A DNA stretch of 43,368 nucleotides from positions 1-43,368 of the IMG/VR virus record IMGVR_UViG_3300035670_000442; one strand, written 5' to 3'. Position 1 is the first letter of the stretch. The number at the start of each line of letters is the position of its first letter. A model generated the notes under the pieces. The model saw only the letters and a program-made list of their open reading frames with translations. It made no database searches and was not told the DNA's origin. This document shows positions 7,444 to 14,760 of the stretch, piece by piece. Origin of the DNA: a virus. The translations under genes and the position numbers were made by a program.

Positions 7444-8230
7444 AGAAGGTAAACACGGGTAACTTGGATTCAGCCCGGGTAGTAAAGACCACTGGGATGA
7501 TAGGGTAACCCTGGGCTGATGTCTCAGTGGATTCCTTGACCTCTAGGTCTGCCGGTTCATCAGGGGTAATGACCGGGTTACGGGCTAACTTACGGTTAAT
7601 AGCCGTGTTGGCCTTAAACCAACCATGGCCCTCGATCTCGATCTTAAACTTGGCCTTTGACTCACCCTTGAAACTATTGTCCTCGTATCCGGTAACCTTG
7701 TAATCCCCAGGCTCCAGAGTGCTAAGGCTAGCCGCCGGAGTAAAGGTCTCTGACAGCAGCTTGGCCAGCTCTGGATAACCTTTCTTGAGGGCCCGCTTGA
7801 CCTCAGACAACCCAGCTTTTTCCTGACCTTCCTCTGGCTTTTTAAGGGCCAGAGAGAACTGGGGATACTGGTAGGTGATACCCGTGAGGTCTGACAAGTC
7901 GAACTCGATGACCACTTGCTTACGGTCTCCCTCAGACTCTTCGGGCTTAACCTTGAGGTACTCCAGGGGATACAGTCCACGGCCCCAGCACAGGCAAGGG
8001 ATGCCCTCTTTATTATTGGCAACATAGGGACTGTAGACCATAGGGCCAGAGCGTCCCTGGGTGACCTTAAAGGTGTAACCGGTTTCCTCAAAAGGAACGC
8101 CGATAGCTTCAGCTACCGCCTGGATGTCCCCTAGGAACTCAGCCATGACCGGGTGGTCATTTGGAATCAGTGTGGTCTCTTGGGTGTACTCAGCGTTTTC
8201 TAGGAGAGTTTGCAGCTTTAGGTTTAGCAT
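7442..8230 (-). CDS. hypothetical protein, possible ssDNA-binding/replication accessory
   Basis: 262 aa, no family recognised. It is hydrophilic and beta-rich in the C-terminal half (GDYKVTGYEDNSFKGE, KFKIEIEG), with charged loops and an end in LPVFTF. Its place between nuclease, exonuclease, methyltransferase and helicase genes fits a single-strand DNA-binding or replication accessory protein, but it lacks the acidic aromatic tail usual for T7 gp2.5 or SSB, so this is inference from context. AAAGGA precedes ATG 8230. It is the fourth gene of the unit started at 8598-8627 and is followed by an intrinsic terminator, suggesting high, separate expression. Confidence 0.7.
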   Translation of the reverse strand: MLNLKLQTLLENAEYTQETTLIPNDHPVMAEFLGDIQAVAEAIGVPFEETGYTFKVTQGRSGPMVYSPYVANNKEGIPCLCWGRGLYPLEYLKVKPEESEGDRKQVVIEFDLSDLTGITYQYPQFSLALKKPEEGQEKAGLSEVKRALKKGYPELAKLLSETFTPAASLSTLEPGDYKVTGYEDNSFKGESKAKFKIEIEGHGWFKANTAINRKLARNPVITPDEPADLEVKESTETSAQGYPIIPVVFTTRAESKLPVFTF

Positions 8231-8273
8231 GGTTTTTCCTTTAGTTTGCTTGGGTTTCTTAGGGTTTAACGGT

Positions 8274-8435
8274 CTACCCTTGGGGTTGCGTAACAGTGAC
8301 CTGAGTCACCTCGTATTTACTTACGCCGATGTGTTGATCCAAGATCGCCACATGATCGGCTTCGTTATGACAGTTGATCATGTAGATCATCCCGGGAACT
8401 ACCTCGGGCTTTAGTTTGTAGCTAACATGCTTCAT
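8274..8435 (-). CDS. small hypothetical protein, 53 aa
   Basis: Starts MKHVSYKLKPEVVPGMIYM. Its ATG overlaps the stop of the preceding 22-aa gene (ATGA). A short beta-rich protein of unknown function, sitting between two tiny membrane peptides and the 262-aa gene. Confidence 0.6.
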   Translation of the reverse strand: MKHVSYKLKPEVVPGMIYMINCHNEADHVAILDQHIGVSKYEVTQVTVTQPQG

Positions 8436-8500
8436 TCGAGTAACTCCTGAATGGCCAGGGCCAACATTAGGATAAACAGAGTGAGAACCAGGTAGGGCAT
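8432..8500 (-). CDS. tiny membrane peptide, 22 aa
   Basis: MPYLVLTLFILMLALAIQEL plus two residues: almost wholly one transmembrane helix. Start and stop both overlap neighbours (TAATG and ATGA), which argues for real coupled translation. Function unknown. Confidence 0.5.
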   Translation of the reverse strand: MPYLVLTLFILMLALAIQELLE

Positions 8501-8571
8501 TAGTCGTTCAACGGCCCCCAAATAGTCCAGGCCAGGAACACAAAGACCATCGTGATAACAATGAAAGGCAT
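8500..8571 (-). CDS. tiny membrane peptide, 23 aa
   Basis: Begins MPFIVITMVFVFLAWTIWG, one hydrophobic helix. GGAG lies upstream of ATG 8571 and the promoter at 8598-8627 is about 25 nt away, so this is the first gene of the unit. The stop overlaps the next start (TAATG). The pair with the 22-aa peptide suggests a small membrane-acting system such as superinfection or lysis control; that is speculation. Confidence 0.5.
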   Translation of the reverse strand: MPFIVITMVFVFLAWTIWGPLND

Positions 8572-8597
8572 AGGTTGTTTTCTCCTTAACTGTTATC

Positions 8598-8654
8598 AGA
8601 ATAACCCAGGTATACCTGGGAAGTCAACCGGGTTGTTCTCTATGGTAACCATAG
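8598..8654 (-). promoter_or_regulatory. promoter with perfect spacer palindrome and upstream palindrome
   Basis: Leftward TTGACT (8627-8622), spacer containing the perfect palindrome CCCAGGTATACCTGGG, -10 TATTCT (8603-8598). Upstream, CTATGGTTACCATAG (8654-8640 on this strand) is centred 20 bp from the -35 edge. Confidence 0.8.
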
Positions 8655-8662
8655 ACCCGGGT

Positions 8663-9403
8663 CTATACCCGGTAATCCACCAGGTCTATCCCGGTACCAT
8701 GGCGTCCCAAGGTGTCTGCCACCTTGGGTACAGTCCCTAGGCCACAGAAGGGATCTAGAACCCAGCCACCCTCGGGAACCAGGGACAATATGAGATCCTG
8801 GGCTAGCCTGGATGGCATAGGGCAAGGGTGACCCGGGTCGGATATGGGGTTATACCGGAGAACCCGGGAACCCAGGTGGTCATCCCAGTAGGCCTCACGG
8901 TACCTACGCCCACCCGAGGGCTTCCTAAGGTACACCAGCCACTCCAGGTTACTGGGTGGCCTATCGGATCGCACAGGGCGTCCCGTGGGCTTCTCCCATA
9001 CCCAGAAGTCCCGTAGGATCATCTTGTTAAGGTACCGGGGCAAATAGTGGGCCAAGGGTAACAGGGCTTTCTCGGGGTGACCAGGAACCAATGCCCTACG
9101 GTGTTCCAAGGTTTTACCCTTGGTTTCCCTGAGGTTACGCCTGATGGCGCTGTAGTTGTTCCAGGTGTCCCCTAGATTAACTACCATGGCACCACCGGGA
9201 ACCAGTAGGTCACTGGTAGCCCGGAGGTAACGCCCCAGGCGTAACAAGTAGACCTCTGGGGTTCTCTCTAGGCCTAGCTGGTTCCAGCCGTGACCGTAGT
9301 CTAACTTTCCCCAGTAGGGCGGGCTGGTGATAACCGCGTGATACTGGGGTTCTAGGGTTTTACAGAAAGCCAGGGCGTCCCCGATCAAGATGGTCTGGGA
9401 CAT
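8663..9403 (-). CDS. DNA methyltransferase, beta class (N4-cytosine or N6-adenine type)
   Basis: 246 aa. The catalytic TSPPYW (residues 26-31) comes first and the AdoMet-binding DPFCGLGT near the C-terminus, the circular order of beta-class amino-methyltransferases. TSPPYW favours N4-cytosine. No cognate nuclease is nearby, so it is an orphan enzyme, probably protecting phage DNA from host restriction or replacing host methylation. Start ATG 9403 overlaps the exonuclease stop (TGATG). Confidence 0.88.
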   Translation of the reverse strand: MSQTILIGDALAFCKTLEPQYHAVITSPPYWGKLDYGHGWNQLGLERTPEVYLLRLGRYLRATSDLLVPGGAMVVNLGDTWNNYSAIRRNLRETKGKTLEHRRALVPGHPEKALLPLAHYLPRYLNKMILRDFWVWEKPTGRPVRSDRPPSNLEWLVYLRKPSGGRRYREAYWDDHLGSRVLRYNPISDPGHPCPMPSRLAQDLILSLVPEGGWVLDPFCGLGTVPKVADTLGRHGTGIDLVDYRV

Positions 9404-10320
9404 CAGGCCACCTCAGGGTAGTATAGGTCTGAATCAGGGTCAAAAGGGCGAATAGCGGGCTGTAAACCGCAAGCCCTCAGATAGTCCAGGGCCTCATCAG
9501 GATCAGTCACCAGGGGCTCCTGGGGCTCACTCAGCCAATGCCGGATAACCCCAGATACCTGGGTATTTTCCCAGAGCCTGTGACCCTCGGGTGGACTCAG
9601 GAGATCGATGACCTCTAGGGGTGACCCGGGTGGTAAGTTGTCTGACTTATCGCCCTGGGATGCCTTGATCTTCCAGAGATCCCTAGGGGTCTCTATGGTG
9701 GTCTTTATCCGCCGGAGGCACCACTGGTTGATAGGCTCCATGGTGTCCCGGAGACGTGGAAAGTACCCGTACAGGCAGAACCATGAGACCCACGGGGAAA
9801 CCAGACCCATCCAGTCGGAATCCACGGTAGCCAGGATTATCCGGTTATCCGGGAAGTCCCGGGAAATCACGGTGACAGCGGCGGCCAGGTCATCGGCTTC
9901 GTAACCCGTTAGCCTCAGAACCCGGGCACCCTTGGCCTGGAGGGTTTCATAGGTCTGTTCTTTGGCCTTGGTCAAGGTACGCTTGGGTAGCTTCCGGCCA
10001 GCTTTGTAATGGATAGGCCCATGGGGTTTCTCGGTAATCCGAGGCACCTTATGCCGGGATAACTTACGGGTGACCACTGACCCATAGACCGAGGGCCTTA
10101 ACAGGTACTCAGATCGCCAGTAAGGTTTAGCATCACCCACGCAGATGATCTGGAAGTCCCCAGGTTTGACCAGAGACCCCAGCCAATGCCCAGACAACAT
10201 CCAGGCCAGGTTGGCAGACACAGCGCCTTTACGAGCATCCGGGGGTAGCCCTCCGGCGGCTTCGATAGAGTTATGGATCTGGTGTACAACCACGGACAGA
10301 TCAACAACAACAGTGATCAT
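9403..10320 (-). CDS. 5'-3' exonuclease, FEN/T5-type
   Basis: 305 aa. Metal-binding acidic residues occur in the usual places: VVDLS near the N-terminus, GYEADDLAA mid-protein, VDSDW, then the helix-hairpin-helix-like KASQGDKSDNLP. Phage enzymes of this family remove RNA primers and act in recombination and replication alongside a family A polymerase lacking its own 5' exonuclease, as here. AGAGGA precedes ATG 10320; an upstream in-frame non-ATG start (10350) lies within the promoter and is unlikely. The gene is coupled to the methyltransferase. Confidence 0.9.
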   Translation of the reverse strand: MITVVVDLSVVVHQIHNSIEAAGGLPPDARKGAVSANLAWMLSGHWLGSLVKPGDFQIICVGDAKPYWRSEYLLRPSVYGSVVTRKLSRHKVPRITEKPHGPIHYKAGRKLPKRTLTKAKEQTYETLQAKGARVLRLTGYEADDLAAAVTVISRDFPDNRIILATVDSDWMGLVSPWVSWFCLYGYFPRLRDTMEPINQWCLRRIKTTIETPRDLWKIKASQGDKSDNLPPGSPLEVIDLLSPPEGHRLWENTQVSGVIRHWLSEPQEPLVTDPDEALDYLRACGLQPAIRPFDPDSDLYYPEVA

Positions 10321-10340
10321 AGTGAATCCTCTTTTAACCC

Positions 10341-10370
10341 ATGGTAGCACGGGTTAACCGGGCAGGTCAA
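10341..10370 (-). promoter_or_regulatory. promoter of exonuclease-methyltransferase unit
   Basis: Leftward TTGACC (10370-10365), spacer with CCCGGTTAACCCG, -10 TACCAT (10346-10341). It overlaps the end of the 99-aa gene. Confidence 0.6.
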
Positions 10371-10653
10371 CCGACAAAGGTATCACCCTGATCTCCACAG
10401 ATTTACCAGGGTCAGTAAGGGATGCCCGGGCTTCCAGGTCTTCCCATACTGCCCTCATTTCTTTTAGTACATCCTTACCCGTTCCCGGGTGAAACTTGAC
10501 TACTTCCTCAGTTCCTTTACCTCCGATGGCCACAGTCTCGGAGAACCCAGTATGGACACAGAGGTCATAGAGTTCATTGAGCCTCATGGCCCGGGATACA
10601 GGGTCTAAGCCCATTTCCCGGAGTGTTGCTAGTTGTTGCTGGGGTGTAGCCAT
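10354..10653 (-). CDS. hypothetical protein, 99 aa
   Basis: Starts MATPQQQLATLREMGLDP; mostly helical with a charged C-terminal helix (KEMRAVWEDLEARA). No family recognised; the layout is reminiscent of small helical DNA-binding or terminase-small-like proteins, but that is not supported by any motif. The ribosome site is weak. It lies downstream of the HTH gene and is probably in the same transcript. Confidence 0.6.
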   Translation of the reverse strand: MATPQQQLATLREMGLDPVSRAMRLNELYDLCVHTGFSETVAIGGKGTEEVVKFHPGTGKDVLKEMRAVWEDLEARASLTDPGKSVEIRVIPLSVDLPG

Positions 10654-10701
10654 TTTTGACTAAGCTGTCACCCCAGAGTATCAAGGCCAGCCCCAGGACT
10701 A

Positions 10702-11145
10702 TCAGGACTTCCCCAGACCCATACCGCGCTCATAGGCTGCCTTTTCGGCTTGGCGTTCCAAGGCTGACTTAAGGGCACCACGCTCAGCCCCACGCTGAAT
10801 AGCCGCCTTGATCTCATGGTCACTTAGGGTGGCTTGGTTGACCTCCATGGTCTCCTGGGCGTTCAGGGCCAGATCGACATATTGATCCACAGACCCAAGG
10901 TTGTCCCGGGTGGCCAGGGACACTTCTTCTACCCGGGAGATCTGGGCGATCGCCCCGTAGTGTTCCAGCGGGTCTACGATCTCTGCCTCTACTTCCTCCG
11001 GCGTCACCAGGGCCTCCAGGGCCTTTCGTACTTCCTTAGTGACTCCCTGGTCAGTGGGTAGGCCTTTGGTCTGTAGCAGGCGGTAAGCGGTAGACCGAGA
11101 GATCCCGTGTTCTTGACAAAAGCTGTAAATGCTTTGGTATTCCAT
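10702..11145 (-). CDS. HTH DNA-binding protein next to a repeat cluster
   Basis: 147 aa. Residues 2-26 (YSFCQEHGISRSTAYRLLQT) form a clear helix-turn-helix; the remainder is acidic then a long charged helix (IKAAIQRGAERGALKSALER), probably for oligomerisation. TAGGAG precedes ATG 11145. Directly upstream lie about 15 copies of GTTTCA/TGAAAC (11158-11380), the obvious candidate binding sites. Such a pairing is seen in iteron replication initiators, plasmid partition adaptors and autorepressors. The FtsK-like gene lies just beyond. Confidence 0.75.
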   Translation of the reverse strand: MEYQSIYSFCQEHGISRSTAYRLLQTKGLPTDQGVTKEVRKALEALVTPEEVEAEIVDPLEHYGAIAQISRVEEVSLATRDNLGSVDQYVDLALNAQETMEVNQATLSDHEIKAAIQRGAERGALKSALERQAEKAAYERGMGLGKS

Positions 11146-11157
11146 ATTTTGCTCCTA

Positions 11158-11380
11158 GGCGTTTCATAGGCGTTTCACGGTTGAAACGTTGATATACAAG
11201 GCTTTGGGCACCCTGGGCGTTTCACAGATCCCTGAAACCCTTACGCATCAACGTTTCAAGGGCGTTTCAGGGTGAAACGTTGGTATATAAGGGTTTCAGC
11301 GGTTTAGGCGTTTCACAAGGCGTTTCATGAAACGTTTCACCCGTTTCAGCCCTTATATACCAACGTTTCAAGGGCGTTCC
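11158..11380. repeat. iteron-like cluster of GTTTCA/TGAAAC motifs
   Basis: About fifteen copies of GTTTCA, often as GGCGTTTCA, in both orientations. A 21-bp arm at 11273-11293 is exactly inverted at 11350-11370, each arm joining TGAAACGTT to an AT-rich GGTATATAAGG; a degenerate third arm lies at 11182-11202. It is non-coding, lies between the promoter at 11387-11416 and the HTH gene, and could be a replication origin, a centromere-like site or an operator array. Confidence 0.9.
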
Positions 11381-11386
11381 AGGATC

Positions 11387-11416
11387 AGTATAGCCTGGGT
11401 ATACCTGGGGCGTCAA
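11387..11416 (-). promoter_or_regulatory. promoter reading through the iteron-like cluster
   Basis: Leftward TTGACG (11416-11411), spacer with CCCAGGTATACCCAGG, -10 TATACT (11392-11387). The transcript would have a leader of about 235 nt containing all the repeats before the HTH gene. Confidence 0.7.
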
Positions 11417-12828
11417 CCTGGGCTCCTAGGGATACCCGCTGGCCTACCCTGGGCGTCCCAGAGAGCCTGGATGATCCCATAGATCTGCTTTCCTAAGGGA
11501 TACTGGCGACCAGTGTACCCCATGGTGGTCTTGATGGTAGCCGACGGGTTCACCCCTGTACTTAGATCAAAATATACAGCCTGGTAGTGCTGGGCTACCC
11601 CTTGATTTAGTTCCGGAACCTCCTGGAACTCGCCTGGAACTTCCTTGGAACTCGCCTGGAACTTCTGAAAAGTTCCCACGGAGTTCCAAGGGGTTCCAGG
11701 TTGGTTCCCGGGTGGTTCCGGGGCTGTATCCCTTACGGGGTGGTCGGTTCCGCCTTTTGGGGTACTTTTGGCCTCCAGGGGCCTTTTTTGGGGGCTTTTT
11801 GGGGCCTTGGGAACTTGGGGGATCTGTGCGGGTAGATCCTCTACCATACACTGACGTTTACCAGGTTCGATCTGATACCCGTGCTTGTCAGCCCAGGCCT
11901 TCCCTAGGCTACCCAGGCGGATAAAGGTGCAGTTCTCCCTAAGGCTTCCCTCACCCTCGATCCCTAGGGCCTTGACCTCAGCACCCTGAACCAGCATGAT
12001 CAGCCGGATACCAACCTTGCGGGCCTCGCGTAGGATTACCTTGATACAAGCTGACACCCCAGGGAGTTTCCCGTAGGCGTTGAACTCATCCAGGATCACG
12101 TTGACCACGGGGAACCGGTCTGTTCCTAGGTCTAGGTCACCCTGCGACCTCCTGGAGTACCGGTAGTCCATCTCAGCCACTAGGGAAGCCAGAAGCTGGC
12201 AGACAGTACAGTCCTGACCGTTCAGGATCTCCCCAAAGGGCACTGGAGGTTCTCCAGTCTCCACTAGTTCTCTCTTGACTTCCCGGGTCTCATAGGGTTC
12301 AGCGGAAACCCCAAAGTTACGCCCAGTATTGATCACTAGATCGGCCCCAGGGTAATCCCCGGGTTCATAGTGGGGTGCTGATACCAGGGTAGTCCCTCCG
12401 AGTAGCCCGGTCATCCACTCAGCCAGGGTAGACTTACCGGTACCCGTTGGCCCCAGGAGCATCATATGGGCATACTTGTCTCTATGGGTCTCAAGGTCAG
12501 ACCAGTCAAACCAGGGAACCTCTGGGGTATCCTGGGCGGCCTCCGGTAGGGCCTTGGTAGGCCCTGGGTTCATCAAGGACTGTAAGTGTAGATTCTGGTA
12601 GGCGTTATCCTCTATGTCTCGGGTATCCTGGAGCCTCATGGCGGCTTCCCGGGATATGCTGGACAGTACCAAGGACGATCCAGCCAGCCCTAGGGACACT
12701 GTAGCAGCCACCCGTTTTACCCAGGGGTCTAAGGACAGCGTAAAGGCCAGGGACAGCATAGATACACCGGTGACCACCCCAGAGGCTACCAGGGTGGCGT
12801 AACGGATCTTTAGTAGCTGGTAACTCAT
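11413..12828 (-). CDS. membrane-anchored FtsK/VirD4-like DNA translocase ATPase
   Basis: 471 aa from ATG 12828 (GAGGTGG upstream; ATGA overlap with the previous gene; an in-frame GTG nine nt upstream is less likely). Two transmembrane helices in residues 8-58, Walker A GPTGTGKST (126-134), Walker B VNVILDEFNAYG (about 240-252), then a Pro-rich linker and a small C-terminal domain (about 420-471, GVNPSATIKTTMGYTGRQ) that looks like a winged-helix DNA reader. This order resembles FtsK and conjugative coupling proteins that pump DNA at a membrane. It is odd in a lytic-looking phage and may serve segregation of a plasmid-like state, DNA entry or exclusion. Confidence 0.8.
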   Translation of the reverse strand: MSYQLLKIRYATLVASGVVTGVSMLSLAFTLSLDPWVKRVAATVSLGLAGSSLVLSSISREAAMRLQDTRDIEDNAYQNLHLQSLMNPGPTKALPEAAQDTPEVPWFDWSDLETHRDKYAHMMLLGPTGTGKSTLAEWMTGLLGGTTLVSAPHYEPGDYPGADLVINTGRNFGVSAEPYETREVKRELVETGEPPVPFGEILNGQDCTVCQLLASLVAEMDYRYSRRSQGDLDLGTDRFPVVNVILDEFNAYGKLPGVSACIKVILREARKVGIRLIMLVQGAEVKALGIEGEGSLRENCTFIRLGSLGKAWADKHGYQIEPGKRQCMVEDLPAQIPQVPKAPKSPQKRPLEAKSTPKGGTDHPVRDTAPEPPGNQPGTPWNSVGTFQKFQASSKEVPGEFQEVPELNQGVAQHYQAVYFDLSTGVNPSATIKTTMGYTGRQYPLGKQIYGIIQALWDAQGRPAGIPRSPG

Positions 12829-13202
12829 AGTGGCCACCTCATAGCACCCAGGGACAGCCCCAGGAGCGTCATAGAGACCCGGTAGGCAATCACAGGTAAC
12901 ACCGTGGGCTTTCTGAGGAACACCAGGGTACAGATAGCCCCAGCGGTCAATAGGGTTAGCCCGACAGCCACCCGGACAGCCAGAAACGGAAAAAACAACA
13001 GGTCGCCCAGCAACACTGAAGCGGCGATCTGGGTGACCACGTCATTCAGGACACCCAAGGGGTCACTGGGGAGATACAGGTGAGACTCCCAGGCCCTTAG
13101 GAAGTTCTCCGGGCGATCGGTGACCCGGTTGGTATCCAGGGTGATAGGGACATCTTGACCCCATAGACCCCTGACGATCACGGTAGGTTTAGAGTCAGCC
13201 AT
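12825..13202 (-). CDS. membrane protein, 125 aa
   Basis: A hydrophilic N-terminus (about 45 residues), then about three hydrophobic segments (VTQIAASVLLGDLLFFPFLA, VAVGLTLLTAGAICTLVFL, VIAYRVSMTLLGLSLG). Function unknown. Its stop overlaps the FtsK-like start (ATGA), suggesting the two act together at the membrane. Confidence 0.75.
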   Translation of the reverse strand: MADSKPTVIVRGLWGQDVPITLDTNRVTDRPENFLRAWESHLYLPSDPLGVLNDVVTQIAASVLLGDLLFFPFLAVRVAVGLTLLTAGAICTLVFLRKPTVLPVIAYRVSMTLLGLSLGAMRWPL

Positions 13203-13536
13203 GGTAACCCCTGCGTTTAAGGTAATCGGTCAGCCACCGGCGCATACGGATGACCTGGGATGCCAGGGACAAAGTGATCTCCCTGAGATCATCCGGGTGG
13301 GCTTGGCGGATGTTGCGTCCCAGGGCCTCCAGGTGTAACTGGTCTTCCAGAGGCATAGGTTTTTCTTCAGGTAGGCCTAGCGGTTCCATAGCTGGCCTCC
13401 CAGAACCGTGCGGACGACCGGAGGGCTGTTTAGGCCCAGCCGGAACGCCCAGGAATGACTCAGGGTTAACAGGGGCACCCAGATCAGTAAAGGCCATAGT
13501 TTCCAAAATGGGATCATTGCTTCCTCCGGCGTTCAT
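13195..13536 (-). CDS. hypothetical protein, about 113 aa
   Basis: Gly/Pro-rich N-terminal half, then a helical C-terminus (PLEDQLHLEALGRNI, EITLSLASQVIRMRRWL). The start is uncertain: ATG 13536 lies 23 nt inside the upstream gene with a weak ribosome site, and ATG 13497 is an alternative. The end overlaps the membrane protein gene by 8 nt. Function unknown; it belongs to the FtsK-like operon. Confidence 0.6.
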   Translation of the reverse strand: MNAGGSNDPILETMAFTDLGAPVNPESFLGVPAGPKQPSGRPHGSGRPAMEPLGLPEEKPMPLEDQLHLEALGRNIRQAHPDDLREITLSLASQVIRMRRWLTDYLKRRGYHG

Positions 13537-13654
13537 AGTCGTCAATAGCTTCCTCAACCGCGTCCTGGGTAGGACAGGTGAAGACCGTTTGACCCTTGCG
13601 GGCAGTCCAGGAACCCGAGCGGTTCTCGGTCAAAATGTAACCTCGGTATTTCAT
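13514..13654 (-). CDS. small hypothetical protein, 46 aa
   Basis: Starts MKYRGYILTENRSGSWTARK and ends in a charged helix DDYERRRKQ. Start overlaps the stop of the 75-aa gene (ATGA). Resembles other short phage proteins with a strand pair and one helix; no function recognised. Confidence 0.6.
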   Translation of the reverse strand: MKYRGYILTENRSGSWTARKGQTVFTCPTQDAVEEAIDDYERRRKQ

Positions 13655-13878
13655 AAGAGCACCACCAGTGAGAGTAGACCAGCCAAGGCAACGCCAGCGA
13701 TAAACCCGGACAGCCAGGAAAACTCCTGGTCTTTTAGGCGATCATCAGCCAGGCAGTAATGGATCTTCCCAAGCTTCCCATGGATGTCCCTAAGGATCGG
13801 GTAGGTGACCTGATCAGGCTCCAGTCGTCCCAAGGACTCTGAGATGTTGGCCAGGGTGTCTAGGTAGTAGCGATACAT
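13651..13878 (-). CDS. small tail-anchored membrane protein, 75 aa
   Basis: Soluble helical N-terminus and one C-terminal transmembrane helix (FIAGVALAGLLSLVVLL), with the bulk therefore likely in the cytoplasm. TAGGAGG precedes ATG 13878. First gene of the leftward FtsK-like operon, started by the promoter at 13898-13926. Confidence 0.75.
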   Translation of the reverse strand: MYRYYLDTLANISESLGRLEPDQVTYPILRDIHGKLGKIHYCLADDRLKDQEFSWLSGFIAGVALAGLLSLVVLL

Positions 13879-13897
13879 TAAACCTCCTAAAAACCCA

Positions 13898-13938
13898 AGG
13901 GTAACCCGGTTGACCCGCTAGGTCAACTTAGGTACAAT
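13898..13938. promoter_or_regulatory. interleaved divergent promoters sharing one palindrome
   Basis: Rightward: TTGACC 13910-13915, 17 bp, TACAAT 13933-13938. Leftward: TTGACC 13926-13921, 17 bp, TACCCT 13903-13898. The two -35 boxes face each other inside the palindrome GGTTGACC-CGCTA-GGTCAACT, so RNA polymerase can occupy only one direction at a time. Confidence 0.75.
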
Positions 13939-13948
13939 AGTTTTTTAT

Positions 13949-13963
13949 CTATGGTCACCATGA
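13949..13963. promoter_or_regulatory. operator-like palindrome over the regulator start codon
   Basis: The ATGGTCACCAT core (13951-13961) is identical to the upstream palindromes of other promoters. Here it lies just after the predicted start site of the rightward promoter, and its first ATG is the start codon of the HTH gene. A protein bound here would block its own transcription. Confidence 0.6.
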
Positions 13964-14466
13964 TTGACATTGACAGCCTGTATTGCCGATGGCTCCAAGG
14001 GCGATCCCTGAGAACCATAGCGGCCTCGGTAGGGATCTCCCATAACACTCTACACACCCGGTTTCAAAAGACCTATGGGCAACAGGCCACCAGCCTAACT
14101 GGGGCATCCTTGGCCCGGTCTATGGTGGCTGATAACCCGGACTGCCCAGAGACCCTGGAGTATGCCTTAGACCTCATCAAGTCCGGTCAGTTCTCCAAGG
14201 TCAAACACAGAAGCCGCCATAGCCTGTTACAGCTCGGGGTGTATCAGAACATCCGGGACTCCAGGTTAATGGATACGATCGCAGTAGCCCCAGAGGAAGA
14301 CCCTGAGATCTCCCTAGGATTCCCTATGTTCCAATGGGTATTGGATGCCCTGGTGGGCATTCTGGGTGATAGCCTACTGTGGGCTATAGGCTACCGTAAC
14401 ACACAGGTAGACCTGGGATGCCCACCTGTGTCCCTGGGTGACCTAGGGATTATTGGGTTTTCCTAG
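13951..14466 (+). CDS. HTH transcription regulator, probable operator-binding protein
   Basis: 171 aa. Residues about 14-45 form a helix-turn-helix (WLQGRSLRTIAASVGISHNT) like recombinase/response-regulator type HTHs; the rest is unrecognised. The predicted transcription start (about 13945) is only a few bases before ATG 13951, so the mRNA is nearly leaderless; ATG 13960 is an alternative. It is one of few rightward genes in the left arm. The ATGGTNACCAT palindrome over its start and upstream of other promoters suggests it is an autorepressed activator of those promoters; this is inference. The 3' end overlaps a convergent gene by 24 nt. Confidence 0.75.
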   Translation: MVTMIDIDSLYCRWLQGRSLRTIAASVGISHNTLHTRFQKTYGQQATSLTGASLARSMVADNPDCPETLEYALDLIKSGQFSKVKHRSRHSLLQLGVYQNIRDSRLMDTIAVAPEEDPEISLGFPMFQWVLDALVGILGDSLLWAIGYRNTQVDLGCPPVSLGDLGIIGFS

Positions 14467-14751
14467 GTGAGCCTCCAGGGTCTTCCGGGATAGATCTAGG
14501 TCTACCAGTGGAAGTTGTTGGCCATAGAGACCAGGGTAAGGGGAGCCGGGATAGAAGGCCCTGGAACCGTCCCCGAACTCATCAACAGTCATGGGTTCTG
14601 TCCATTCCAGGGTATAAAACCCCTGAGGGTTGGCATAGTCGGTCATATAGGAAAAGTGATAGACTCCCTCGGGGTAATCAGATCCCCTGGCCTTTAGAGC
14701 GACCGACGGATCTCCGTCTCGGTCTAAGTATTGATGCTGTTCGATGTTCAT
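14443..14751 (-). CDS. hypothetical protein, 102 aa
   Basis: Acidic, aromatic-rich protein (YHFSYMTDYANPQGFYTLEW) of unknown function. AAGG precedes ATG 14751. Overlaps the end of the HTH regulator gene tail to tail. Second gene of the leftward unit begun at 14985-15013. Confidence 0.65.
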   Translation of the reverse strand: MNIEQHQYLDRDGDPSVALKARGSDYPEGVYHFSYMTDYANPQGFYTLEWTEPMTVDEFGDGSRAFYPGSPYPGLYGQQLPLVDLDLSRKTLEAHLGKPNNP

Positions 14752-14760
14752 AGGTGTACC

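Noticed and set aside
7585-8091. 168-aa leftward ORF in another frame of the 262-aa gene
   Set aside because: Arg/Ser/Leu-rich shadow with no ribosome site inside a better-supported gene.
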